A DNA stretch of 64,000 nt from Bolinopsis microptera (taxonomy: Eukaryota > Ctenophora > Tentaculata > Lobata > Bolinopsidae): assembly GCF_026151205.1 (NCBI RefSeq), contig NC_087077.1, positions 4,774,001-4,838,000 on the forward strand, read 5' to 3'. The notes below the pieces were generated by a model. It saw only the letters and a program-made list of their open reading frames with translations, did not search any database and had not been told where the DNA came from. Made by a program: the position numbers and the translations under genes. Positions 1 through 12,298 of this stretch are shown piece by piece; within the stretch, counting starts at the first letter, position 1, and every line of letters starts with the position of its first letter.

Positions 1-1664
1 CTGCGGGCGCGCTTGTTTCACAAGTCAAGAATGGGCTCTTCGTACAGAAATGCATAAATATTTTCCTCCTTGCTGACACCTGTGTGAGCTTGGAGAAGTA
101 TTATAAGCAGGCATTGCCTGGTAACTGGTTATCCCGTGAATGGAAGCTTGTATAAACATAACTAAAATACAGTTACCTGGGGACCTTAGGCTATCATGTT
201 CATAAACATATTCATAAAAATATATATATAAAAATATAGTTAATAGTTAATAGTTAATAGTTAATAGTTAATATATATAATTATAACAATAGTGAACCAA
301 GTGTTTTAAATTTTTTTTATATATATTATGTCTGTCACATTACGACGGCTGACGGAAAGAGCCAAAGTTGAAAAGACCACTTTGGGCATTGGCCAATAAA
401 GGGATTCATTGTCTCCTCCACCACGAGGCTGTATATATCCATTTCATTGTGGTAATTGCTCTCCTGCATTGCATAAGTATGCCTTATCATATAGTAGTTG
501 AAATCATGAATAATTACATTTTTGCTAGGTCTTTGTACCTAGCAATTTAGTTTAATTTATGAATTTTTGATTTATCAGATATGGCTCGCTCCACAATCGC
601 TAGTATTAAAAGTTTGAGCCATATCTCTACTCCTTGATATTTTTGAACAATTCCGATACGAATTATGTAAGTTCAATGAAACAAGAAATCTTTCAATGAA
701 ACAAGAAATTTAATTTTTAGCACATTTAATTTTTAGCACACATTTAATTTTTAGCACACATCTATTGAAGGGTTGGGAGGGGCAGTGATTTCTATGCATT
801 AAATGATCTTACTTATAATTCAGAGAATTTCCTTGTACAATGTACACTGTACGACCGCCCGCGCCCACGTGCAAATTAGGTGAAAAGCGAAAGGTTGCAT
901 AGTAACCATGGTATAACGAGGGTTTTTACACGCACATGCACGTGTAAATATTGTTAGAACGGCATTTTTATTGGTTTTGTTGATATAACGTTGTGTTTAG
1001 TGCAAGAAATATTTTTATTGGCTGTATCTTTTTATTTAATTTATTCTCTGGTTAACAGATTTCAAATGTTTAATTAATTTGTAGTATGACAGTAAGGTAT
1101 ATAAGAAGTTACTTAATTTTGCTTGGGCTATTATATTGACTATTGAGGTTTAATGATGATATGGAATTTGAATTCTATATAAATTTACACTATGTGGTTG
1201 GGGCATTTTGCATAGTAAATATGGTTACTACTCCTATATATCATATTATTTGATTGGTATTCGATTTCTGATTATTTCTCTAGGAATATGATTATTATAT
1301 CTCAATTTGACTTTAGGTAGGGTGCCCCGCTAAAAGAACTGGATTCTTCCAGGAAGCATCCCGTGCACAGACCTTGGTCTACATATATATTAAATTATTA
1401 ACCATTCATTCTGTATGTGCACGAAAATTTATTTCAAATCAAATCTTCTGTTGTGTAGTATATTTTTTGACGCGATTTAAAATTACTAACAAAAATACTA
1501 TTAGCTTCCTCCTTGTGACCACAGGTTTTCTAGTTTATTATAAAATACAAATATTTAACCTGTATTTTAAAATTTGGCTGTTAAACCCTATTATATTTAT
1601 TAGCTGGTTTAAGGTGAGAAATTCACAAGGCAGTTCAATGTGGTTTCACTGATAAAAAGGCTCA
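1..1664. other. Gene-free upstream region with short tandem repeats
   Basis: I see no supportable exon here; open frames are short and lack family signatures. The stretch is very AT-rich. An 8-bp repeat (TAGTTAAT) runs about 237-273. A short unit containing ATTTAATTTTTAGCACA is repeated around 708-760. The 3' part presumably holds the promoter of the kinase gene starting at 1665, but no core promoter element is clear. Confidence 0.5.
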
Positions 1665-4181
1665 ATGGCACAAAGTGTTACAATCTGCAATCTTCTATCA
1701 TATGAGATCAAAAGAGTAGACCTTGAAGATCTAAAATCTGATAACATTCGTTCAAAAATCATATCTTACTTCTCAGACCTTAAAGATAATGAAAGGCTCA
1801 AGATATACATACTGTATCACAGTGGTTTCCTTAGGTCTTTGGGAGATACAGATTTCATCAAGTTTTCATCTCTGAAAAGCTACAATGATATCAAGCTAGG
1901 ATCCAATGTGATCATTTTCGATCTTTTTTTGATTGGACAGTCTGTCTTGAATCAAGATAGTTTTTCTGCAAATAATGTTGTAAAGTTCGGAACTTCTGTA
2001 CCACTACTTCTTGAAGAAAAACAGGAAGCTCTACAGTTGTTTGCATTGTTTGCATCAAAAATTAGTTGCAGACGTGGAACTTGTCAAGAATTAGGTCATA
2101 TGGTGACAAGTTGTCTTGAAAACAAGTACATAGAACGGAACTTGTCCGGATTTACTTCTGAAACTGCACATTCAGACTGTGATGATGTACTTACTATAGG
2201 GAAAAGACTTGAAACGGTGCAGCCAAATGATGACACTCAAGAAAAGAATATAGATAGTCTTATCAACATATGCAATTCTTTGACATTAAAAACATGCAAG
2301 GTATACTATTGTAATTATGGTTGTAAAAATGTAGATTTAATTCTGAACCTTCTTCTAATTTATGGTTTTGCCAATGGTTTTGAACTTCAGTAAATTAACT
2401 TTAATGCAGTCTACATTTAATTTCAGGATGGTGTATCATAATTAATTGGTTTACTTATACTACCTGATTTGGAATTAAAATGATATCATCCTATTTCAGG
2501 TTCTGAACAGCAAAATAAAACAGCACAACTATAAGCCTGAATGGGCTGATGTTCTAAAAGAAGATGAGTTTATCACTGTTTCCTTAACCAATCAGTCTCC
2601 CCCTATTAACATACAAATTCACTCAAATGTATTTCTTTTCATGGAGCGGTACCATAGTGGACATTTTTGCAACAACAACATACTTTTGGATGGAGATTTG
2701 AAAAAAATTGGAAAAGGAGCCTTTGGAATTGCCTTTAAGTACACTCCTTCAAATCAAGAGCAGTCTCTGGTTATCAAAAGGACTGAAACGGAAAATGATG
2801 CCAGAAAAAAACTCTCAAAACCATCATGGTTCAGAGAGGGTCATCATACACAGCAACTGTGTCACCCAAATATCATAAGATATTTTGGCAAACCTGTTCT
2901 GTATGGAGACCAGTTTTATTGTTTCATGGAATATGGTGGGCTTTCATTGGAGGATATTTATTGTAGAGAATCTGGTTCAGGTAGACGTATGGACCTGAAT
3001 GATATATGTAAAGCTTCCCTCCAAGTGTCAGATGCCATCAAATATCTTCACACAGATACTAGAGAGACGTTTGTGATTCACAGAGATATTCGCACTGGCA
3101 ATGTCACTCGTAATGATAGTGGTGTGTACAAATTGATAGATTTTGGGATATCCAGTGAAAAGAAAATAGAGGAGTGTAGTAAAATTGACTCAGATGCGCA
3201 CTTGGGTCATCATTTGTGGAAATCCCCTGAATTCTGTTGGAAAAATATGATAACGGATAATAACGGTGCTACAGCAGGTATGTTATTAAGTGACTCTTTT
3301 GAGGTTACAATTTTCACTATATTATACATTTATCACAATATGTCCTCTCTTTCACGAGGCTTGCCGAGTTTTGAAAATGCATCATATATACCGAAAAGTC
3401 ATGAATGCTGAGTGCTGATAATTTCCTGTGAGTGTTGCGGTCCTATTATCAGCACAGACACATTTTTTTCATGTAGAAACTGTCGTAAATTATGACACAT
3501 GATACGCTTGGCTTAGTTTCATGCCGATCTTGCCCTCATCTTCGGTTTGTGCATTATCGTGTGCAGCTCTCAACAGCCAAGGTATTATGGTATCATATCT
3601 ATTTCGACCATAAGTCATTATAAGTACAAACCAACCATACATAATTACATTTTTATACTAGCTGTTTATTCTAAACTTAAGATTAAACTTATTAATATGT
3701 AAATCATCGCGATATACAATTAATTAATCTACCTAAATAATAAATGAGAGCTTATGTTAGCGATTTGGAAATTATTTTACTGAACTCATTCCCTTTTTCA
3801 ATTTCACAGTCGATTCCGTTGATATTCATCATTTCAGGGAGCCAAGATGTCACTTTCCCTGAACCTGGAAGAGGAACTGACATTTGGATGTTTGGGGTAT
3901 TTCTACTTGAGTTATTTGCCTTTCCGAATAGACCGTCTTACTTTAATGAGTTCAGATCATATGGGAAGAGCTTCATGGAAAGTCTAACAAAAAAGGTGTT
4001 CACCATGGAAAAACCAATTCAGGAATGCTTGGACAAGATTGGTGATGGTGACACTGACATCCAATCAAAGTTCATGAATGTTCTCAAGAGTTGTTTAGCA
4101 TTTGATGTGAGCTCTCGAGCTAACTGTGAACAACTTTATAAATTGTGCCAGGAGTTGCCATGTAATCCTACAAAAACTTGA
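1665..4181 (+). CDS. Protein kinase with novel N-terminal domain (copy 1)
   Basis: The three-exon model 1665-2300, 2500-3277, 3838-4181 closes in frame (1758 nt, 585 aa). Residues 1-212 form an N-terminal region I do not recognise, shared with the next gene. The kinase domain follows: glycine loop IGKGAFG (about 282-288), ATP-binding lysine in LVIKR (about 305), catalytic loop HRDIRTGN (Asp about 408, Asn about 413), metal-binding DFG (Asp about 426), then KSPE as the APE equivalent at the end of exon 2. Exon 3 carries DIWMFGVFLLE, the alpha-F helix. All catalytic residues are present, so it is probably active. Arg replaces the usual Lys two residues after the catalytic Asp, as in many tyrosine kinases. 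Whether it acts on Ser/Thr or Tyr is open. It is tandem with the paralogue at 5193, same orientation and intron phases (0, 1). Substrate unknown. Confidence 0.85.
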
Positions 4182-5192
4182 TTTTTACATGCTCTCCGTT
4201 TTTATTTAGATTAAGGTCAAGTTTCAAGTTCTATGGTATGAACTAAGCACACGTCACACAGACGGTTATTGTGTTAACTTATGATCTGTACAATTTACCA
4301 TTTCTTGATTGAAAAAATAAATAACCACACTGTGAATATGTCTATATTGTAAAAATGCTAAAAGTGGAAAAAAGGATACGCTACAGTTATTGAGCCATAT
4401 TTATGATTTTGTTGTTTTTTCTTAGCAGGGGTTAGTTATTCAATACTATTCATGCAGTAATTTTGAAATTGGAAATTCAGATATTTAGAACAGTATTCAG
4501 ATGTGCAGGAACTTAAACAATAATTTCCAAATTTTCATTAAATAATAAACTGCAAACTCATTATATATTTTTTTGTGATAATTCCAGCACTGCAGCTCGA
4601 AATAAACTGAATTTTGTGTTCCAAAATATCTTCGTTAATTTTACGTTTGTAAGAGAATCACAGAAGTTCCCTGAATAGATTAAATTATTTGTGCAGACAT
4701 GGTTACTTTTCCATTTTACTTTTATACCTAATTGATACTGAATTTAAACAGTGATTTATTTTGATTTTTTATCTTTTAAAATTGTGTGCGTAGCAATGCT
4801 TTATTTTTCTCTAATTTTGTGATAATATCACTGCTGTTTTTAATTTTGCATGTAACATGTAGTTTGAATTTTCCTCTGTATTTTGAAGTCCAAATCACAA
4901 ATTGATTTGGTATCATTTCAATAATGGAATGAACTGGAACCTAGCTACACCACACGAATATATCTCTAATTGATGGATATGACCACTGGTCAAATCTATT
5001 TGATTAAATTTACTTAAATGTATGGAATAATCATTTAATATGATGTAATAATATAATACATACATATTTTTCTCTTTGCAATCTAATTAAGAATTTTAGA
5101 CAGTTTTGCATGAAAACCAATAACTGCTCAGGATGATTGACAGATAAACTGCACTTTAGCGATAATGTGGTATCCTATGACTCTATGATGTT
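4182..5192. other. Intergenic spacer between the two kinase genes
   Basis: This is about 1 kb of AT-rich sequence without a recognisable exon or element. An AATAAA-type signal about 135 bases after the upstream stop (near 4316) could serve polyadenylation. I see no other feature. Confidence 0.4.
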
Positions 5193-7121
5193 ATGAAGAT
5201 TTGTAATCTGTTTCTGTACAAAGTGAAGGAAGTCCCTTTGGAAGAATTGCACAAATGTGGCAATGTTAGGGAAGGAGTCATTCAGACTTTCCAGTGTTTT
5301 GGCATTGAATGTTCCGACAAACTGTACTTATATAGGATGCAGTCTGGTAAATTTGTACCTCTGTTAGTTGATGAACCATTTACTGATAATATGTCTGATA
5401 CAACTACGATTGTTGCAGTGGATATGCATCATTTAGGACAATCCTACTTGAACAAAGATTCATTTGGAGAAACCTGTGAAATGATCGAAGAAAGACATGA
5501 AGCGTTATCGATTTTGCAATCATTCCATAAAAGTTTAACAAGTGATAAGAAGTTACGTGGAATATTGGCAGTTGAATGCAGACACAATAAATCGATACAA
5601 AAACACTTGGACACATCATCAGATGAAAACTCTCCTTTACAAATATTTTGTAGTCTTCCTGATCTCAAAAAGAAGGAGCCTCCAAGCCAGTGTGACCACC
5701 TTATCTCAGTTTCTGAGTATCTCACTAATAAAACATGTGGTGTAAGTCTGGGAGATGATGGTCAGTTTCTAATTTAGGTTTTTAGGTTTTTGAATACATA
5801 AAAGCTGATTCGTATTTTTGTTTAGAGACTGATTCAACTATTAACTTAATCAAATCATGAATCACAACGATTGGTTTACTCCTTACTTAACGGCTTATAA
5901 TTAAATTTTTCAGATTTTGTTTCGTGAGATTACATTGCATGATTGGCTAGAACTGCTCGATGAAAGAGGTCACATAACAAGAACTGTAGAGGTTCCAGGT
6001 TCCTCTGATGTTGAGGTGACTATCGGGTGTGATGTCTTCGAGAACTGCAGAACGTGGGAGGTGTTTGAAACTCCACAAACCTTAACATTGCTGGGAAAAG
6101 GTGGCTTTGCCAAAACATGGAGATATGATACAACTACACAAACGAACTCAGTGATTTCAGTAGTGATAAAGCAGAATCTAACTAATAAGAGAAAGGATGA
6201 AAAGCCCGCATGGTACAGGGAGGCATCACATACCAGGCAGTTATCCCATGAGAACATTATCAAATATTATGGTAAACCCATACTGTACAAATCCTCTTAT
6301 TATTGCATTATGGAGGACGGTGGAAAATCACTCTTTGAAAAGTACAACAGTAAATATATGGCTCGATCAGACATTCGCATAGCAATGTTACACATAGCTA
6401 AAGCAATACGTTATCTTCATGATGATAGCAGAAATGATGTTGTTATTCACAGAGACATAAGAACCAGCAACGTAACTGTTTCTGAAAGTGGGGTGTACAA
6501 ACTTATAGATTTTGGGATATCAAGTAAGAAGTGTGCACAGCTGTCGAGTAAGTTCACTTCAGATCCTGGTTTTGGTAATTCTCTTTGGAAGTCTCCTGAG
6601 TATTGTGGGTATCTTGTAACTGGTCAAGGTTAGTTATTGAGGCTTTCTTTAACATCCGTCTAAATACATCTGGATCGAAAGATTCCATCCTAAATTAGCT
6701 TCCAGAACCAATTGTTATTTTCAAATGCTATTTTATCTTGAAAATATTTAATAATCACATTATTCCGTGACCATTTTCGATAAAAAATAACCCTGGTACT
6801 AATACTTTTTTGATTTTTATCTTACAAATTTCAGGGTCACCTGGTGGAAGAAAATCTGACATTTGGATGTTTGGTGTGTTTGTTTTGGAGATGCTAGCCT
6901 TTCCTAATCTGCCGCAGTTCTTTGAAGATTACAATCCTAACATCACTGGTAATAGTGTTAAATTCCAATGTGGCTTATCAAAACGTACGCTAATTTTGAC
7001 TGACTTCATTGATGATGACTGTGAAGATGTGATTAGAAACGTTGTTGAGAAATGCTTGCAACACTCTGAAAACGATCGGTGTAGCAGTCAGGAACTTTTA
7101 CACTTTTGCCAAAAGTTGTAA
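5193..7121 (+). CDS. Protein kinase with novel N-terminal domain (copy 2)
   Basis: Exons 5193-5741, 5914-6628 and 6835-7121 close in frame (1551 nt, 516 aa). The N-terminal 183 residues resemble those of the upstream gene: both open with an ICNL motif, then a basic/acidic V-x-L-E stretch, and share an LGQS motif (IGQS in copy 1) followed by LN/LNKDSF. The kinase part has LGKGGFAKT (about 243-251), VVIKQ (Lys about 269), HRDIRTSN (Asp about 364), DFG (Asp about 382) and KSPE. Exon 3 begins with the DIWMFGVFVLE helix. Intron positions and phases match copy 1, so the pair arose by tandem duplication. As in copy 1, Arg replaces Lys in the catalytic loop. It is likely an active kinase; its pathway is unknown. 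The N-terminal domain may be a protein-interaction module, but this is a guess. Confidence 0.85.
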
Positions 7122-7500
7122 ACGTAGTCCCGTTTTATTTACACCAGCCATTTATTACGCTTACAGCTCTGTCGAAGATAGAAGGTAATTTTTGCGATCT
7201 CTCGTTATTGTTTATTGGATAATGTGACAGTTTCTTATCTTCTGCTGATAGTGAATACATTTTAACACATGTCATATTTTTAATTCTTTAACCTTTCAAG
7301 AGAGAAACGGTTTTTAAATGATGTCGACTACATTATAACAGTTGAAGTAAAAATCTTTGGTTTAAAGTGTTGTACAGAATTTGTATAGAATGCTGAATGT
7401 CTGTACTGTTTATATTATCAAATAATTGTTTGATGTCAAATAATTATAGGTCTTGAGTTGGTAAATCACTGAATTACTATAGTGCACTGTATGCTTTTAA

Positions 7501-8325
7501 GGCCACAGGGGGGGGTCCGAGGTCGAAAAAAAGTTTTTTGCCAGTTGGCAGACCACATACTATCTGACGCTTGCACACCACCCTTAGCCCCCCAGAGCGA
7601 CTAGTTTGTCGTAAAATAGAGGTTAACTATTGCCTTTTTAATCAGTTAACCTCACAAATAACCAGTTCTTAACATTTTGTTGCTCTCATCACAAGTTAAA
7701 CTTATCAATGGGTATCAATTGGCCATCCAATGTGAACAGAACTATTATATGTCCTTTATTTGTTGGAAATTTGAGGTTAACATATTTTCTCAGAATCATG
7801 GTCTTTTGACTCTCCTGAACAATTTATTTACCACCTCAAAAACCTATCTTCTTCTAGAGCTTTTATCCATTTCACCTCAAATTTGGAACTTATGTTCCTG
7901 ACATAAATTTAAAAGTTTGTTATGTAACGATTGTTGTAATTTTGCTCCTAACTCTTTTTATGAGGTTAACCATTTTAAATTTTGTAAATTTTGTAATTCT
8001 CACTCATGGTTAACCTCATATCTCAGCTTTGGAGCAAGATATCATAAATCGTTACATAACAAAAACTCAAAATACCTTTAAGAACATTGTTGCCAAGTTA
8101 CAAGGTTCTAAGTCATAAACTAAAAAAGAAGATAGATTTTGAACACAATTGCATTTAAAGTTTTCATTTACAATAGAATTACAGGTAAACCTCAAAATTC
8201 AACGCGCGATATCTTCAAATAGGAAACTTTGTTTTCGGTAAGGACAAAAGCATTTGAAAATTTAGATCGAGCTCTACAACATATCTCAAAATCTCAAAAT
8301 TGACCTCGGACCCCCCCCTGTGGCC
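7501..8325. mobile_element. Nonautonomous DNA transposon (MITE) with TTAA target duplication
   Basis: An 825-bp element is bounded by perfect inverted termini of about 24 bp (GGCCACAGGGGGGGGTCCGA onward at the left, its reverse complement at 8302-8325). TTAA flanks both ends (7497-7500 and 8326-8329). TTAA targets are typical of piggyBac-type transposases, although the GG-starting terminus is not the usual piggyBac end. No transposase can be read inside. It lies between the kinases and the TPR-NERD genes. Confidence 0.8.
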
Positions 8326-8709
8326 TTAAAAGAACAATGTTTCTTTTTTTAAACCCTTCAGCACTTTTGAAGAGTGAGATTGTAACTTTTTATGCTGACG
8401 TTATTTTAACTTTTATAACTTGATTTTTAATCTTGATTCAAAAATTGTATTTCTTTGAAAAACTCTGAATATTTAATATGCTGCATCCGTAGTTTAATTC
8501 TCAATAGCAACTTTCTCGGATACGGTTAGGTTCATTGATGCATTTGCAATCTACAAATTAATGTCTTCTAAAATGCTTTAAACTTAAAATCCCACTGGGT
8601 CGGGCGTTGTTTTGCATATTTGTATCTGGCTGCCGAAACATTTTATGACATTCAGAATACTGAAACTTTATAACATGATTAGATGATTGTTATATTGTGA
8701 TCATTTTAG

Positions 8710-9212
8710 GTATGTCAAATTCGTTAACTCATACCGATCATGACATTACCGAACAAGATAGTAAGTTAGCAGCTGCAGAGAAAAAGAATCTGGGTAACAT
8801 AGCTTTTAAAGAACTAAGTTTAGATGAGGCATTAACGCTTTATGATGAAGCTATAGCAATGGATCCTACACAGATGTCATTTTATAATAATAAAGGAGGT
8901 ATAGTTCATAATATTCACAAATATTGTTTTTCTATGATTCTGCAATTTTATAAAATGTCTGCAAATCCTCTTATATTGATATGCTAATTATAACAAAAGT
9001 TTAAATATTATTATTTATTTTAGGTATGTCAAATACGTTAACTCATACCGATCATGACAATACCGAAGAGGATTGGAAGTTAGCAGCTGCAGAGAAAAAG
9101 AATCTGGGTAACATAGCTTTTAAAGAACAAAGGTTAGATGAGGCATTAACGCTTTACGATGAAGCTATAACCATGGATCCTACACAGATGTCATTTTATA
9201 ATAATAAAGGAG
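8710..9212 (+). repeat. Tandem duplication of the first TPR exon
   Basis: Two 189-bp exon-like blocks, 8710-8898 and 9024-9212, encode almost the same TPR segment (KNLGNIAFKE, DPTQMSFYNNKG). Each is preceded by TTTTAG and followed by a GT donor. Both blocks are phase 1 on each side, so the second can be an internal exon adding 63 residues, or the two can be alternative first exons. The intact downstream copy has only one such exon (16382-16567). The duplication includes about 120 bp of the flanking intron. Confidence 0.8.
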
Positions 9213-11303
9213 GTATAGTTCATAATATTCACAAATATCGTTAATGTTAGCGTTTTTCTTTGCTGTTGGTTTTCTTTCATATTAATACTGATTTATGATC
9301 AAATATTTCCATTAAAAGTACTTATTAATATATGCTCACTTACCTATTTCAGCCGTTTATATTCATAAGAAGGAATTCTTGTTGGCTAAAAATGTTTGTT
9401 CTGATGCGCTTACAATTGGTCAAAGGTATGGTGGAAGCAGTGCTGACAAGGCTAGGTATAAAGTTTGATATTTAATAATTATGTTAGCCTTCGTTTATTT
9501 ATAATCACTATTTTATGTGAAGGTTCACCTGGAATTTAGTAAAATTCCTAAATTTGCAATGCGTAGCTTTGGTGATTACTCCCGTTGCAATGCAAATGTG
9601 AACGTCCTTTATACAATGCGCCTATTACATGATAGTTTCACTGTTAATTGTTTCAATGGGTCACCAATTTTATTAATATTCGTTGTAGCCCGTTTTCATT
9701 CCAACACTTTTCTAGATCATTGGCTCGAATCGGAAAAGCGTGTCTACAAATGGGAGACATCTACAATGCAACATGGAAGTATGACGAAGCTCTCACAACA
9801 TTGGAGACCGATTATGAGGCTGTGATGGTTGATAAAGTAATTAATAATTATTTACTAATACAACTTATTAACAAATTAATTAATGTTATCCTCTGTTCTA
9901 CAAGTCTCTGGTGTCTTCTTGATTTAAAGTAATTTGGGATGTTCGGAAAGTAGCACTGTTTCTTATTTCAGGTAACACCCCAACCGGTTCCCTCGTCTAA
10001 AAACGTTAAAGTTGATGAGATTCAGAAACAAGCAGCCGTCAAGAAGAAAGAGCTGGGCAACAAAGCCTATCAGAAGGGGCAATACGACAAGGCTTTAGCT
10101 TTGTATAATGAGGCGATAGAACTGGATCCTACACAAATATCTTTCTACAACAATAAAGGAGGTGAACATTTAAAGCAACTTTTTGTGTGTTCGTCATGTT
10201 TTAATGTTCCTTACTTCACGAAATATTGGGCCAAATAACAGACATACTGCACCGCTTGACAGATTGGTAGAATATGCTTACAAAATTGCTTAAACATAAA
10301 ATTAAAGGCGTTTATCTTAAAGCCTGGAGGGCTGGAAAGGAGCTAAAATATGTACAATGTTCTGTCTGTCACAAAGAAGTCACCCATTTCTGACTTTCAT
10401 TCGAGAAATACGGAAACGATTGACGAATTTTACTTTATTTAGTTTGATTCGATAGGTATTGTTCATTTGTTCTGTATTAAAAACTGACAAAATTTCAGCT
10501 GTGTACATACAAAGAAAAGATTTTATATCTTCCAAAAATGTTTGCCTTGAGGCTGTTAGAATTGGTGATCAATATTTTGCATGTGCCAAAGAAAAAATGA
10601 GGTACAAATTAAATAACATGGGTTGATCCAGTAATTTGAAGTGCATTGGCAGCATGGCAGCATTGACAGCATGGCATGGTAAATGATGATTCTTCACCAG
10701 AGATTGTTTTGAAAATATTTGTATTAAATTGAATCATGGACAATCACCACTGTTAACCCTGATTCTCACTTTTAACTCTCTTAGAGCCCTTTCTCGAATT
10801 GGTAAAGCTGAACGAGAGTTAGGAAGTATTTACAATTCTATGTGGAATTACGAAAAAGCTCTTTCAATGTACTCGGATGAAGTACTCGCCACTGAATTAG
10901 ATAAGGTATTCATTATTACATGATAATGATTTAGAATTAGAATTAGATTTAGAATTAAATTTACACAGCAATACAATAAGGATAAAAATAATTTAAAGAA
11001 GCTTCAAACTGCTGTGCAGGACATTTAAATTATTTATTGTATTTCCGTGTCGTAAGCTTGTTACCGAGTGGCAAACATTTATTGGTACACATTCGTTTTA
11101 TGTTAAGAAATCGTTGTAGTACAATAGAATTTTAAAAAAGCTCGAATCATTACAATGTTCGGTGACGAAACTAATTCAGGTTTATTCTGAAGTCAAAGAA
11201 GCTCTTCTTCGAACAGGTAGGAACTGTGCAGTTGACCAGCCTTCTCATTATGATCTGGATTTATATTTTGAATTCTGTTTAACAGAACCCCCAATATTTT
11301 ACA

Positions 11304-12298
11304 GGGCAGGGGGTCATTATGAAATTTCTCTTCAAATTGATTTTATAGTTGTTTCTGATAGAGGTGAGTGATATTTATCAGCTGCTTTTGATCCCATGAA
11401 AAAATATTGTTCCTAGCCGAAATTATTGCCGGTCAAAGGTCAGCGCTTATAATATGTAATTGTATTGCGCTCGCCCTGAAAATCGAGTATAAAAATCTAT
11501 CTTCTCCAACATTTTGTGAGCAATCACCTTGAAACTTGTAGGATATGGTCTATGAACCATTTAGAAGATTCTGGTGTATCAGAATTTTAAGATAAAAAGG
11601 TTTTTACTCGATTTTGAAAATCTTGGACCTCGTTGTTTGACGATTATTTCATGTCCAAGATTTTCAAAATCGAATTAAAAACTTTCTAGACCCCCCTGCC
11701 CCCTGGCCTTGAGGCCTAAGAATTATGATTTTTTCCCGATCCATGACTCAAAGTGCCGGAGGCACAAAACAGTCAAGGACAAGGGTTAGCGAGTGAGGTT
11801 TTTTGTATATGGTAGCTTGCGACCGTGCGTGCGTACGTGCCCTCGCCCCCAGTTATCGCCCACGTTTGTGCCTGCGCAAAGTTATTTTGCGCGATAATCT
11901 GAATTAAACTATTGTTGGCGGCGGCGCTGAACTGTCTAAGTACATTGTTAATTTCACCATGTACGCATCCCGCTAGGGACTAATTGATAGCAGATTATTA
12001 TTATTTTGAGTTAGTATTTCTATTTTGCACAGATTCGTGTCAGGTTGCATAAACAATAAACATATGGTTACATAGAAATATACACGCTTTTCAAATTCAA
12101 AATGGAATTATATTAACTGGGCGGCGCTCGGCCTGTCACTCCGCCGTATCTGCATGCTTATAAACAGTAAAGACTGGGGTCCCCAGGTGGTATGGAATAT
12201 GATAAAATACGCCATCACGGATCGGGAAATTGAGCGGCCATCCAAAAAAGAAAAGCGGCCGCATTTCTTGTAAGATTATATATTATTATCAATTGCTT
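11304..12298. mobile_element. Insertion(s) in intron 7 of TPR-NERD copy 1
   Basis: Intron 7 is 1125 bp here but only 129 bp in copy 2. Homology breaks after a shared CCAATATTTTACA and resumes at CAGATTAGAAG, so about 1 kb was inserted. The first part is bounded by GGGCAGGGGGTC (near 11305) and its near-complement GACCCCCCTGCCCC (near 11690). It holds a 20-bp perfect inverted repeat (11609-11628 with 11653-11672), which suggests a foldback MITE. The second half is GC-richer, with its own TCCCGATCC / GGATCGGGA pair (near 11737 and 12220). No protein is recognised. Confidence 0.6.

Noticed and set aside
3744-3837. Coding start of kinase exon 3 upstream of the acceptor
   Set aside because: The open frame extends into the intron, but the TTTCAG acceptor at 3837 and phase matching show the exon begins at 3838.
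9517-9825. Open frames overlapping TPR exons in other frames
   Set aside because: The spliced frame matches HOP-type TPR sequence and closes with neighbours; these are shadows.
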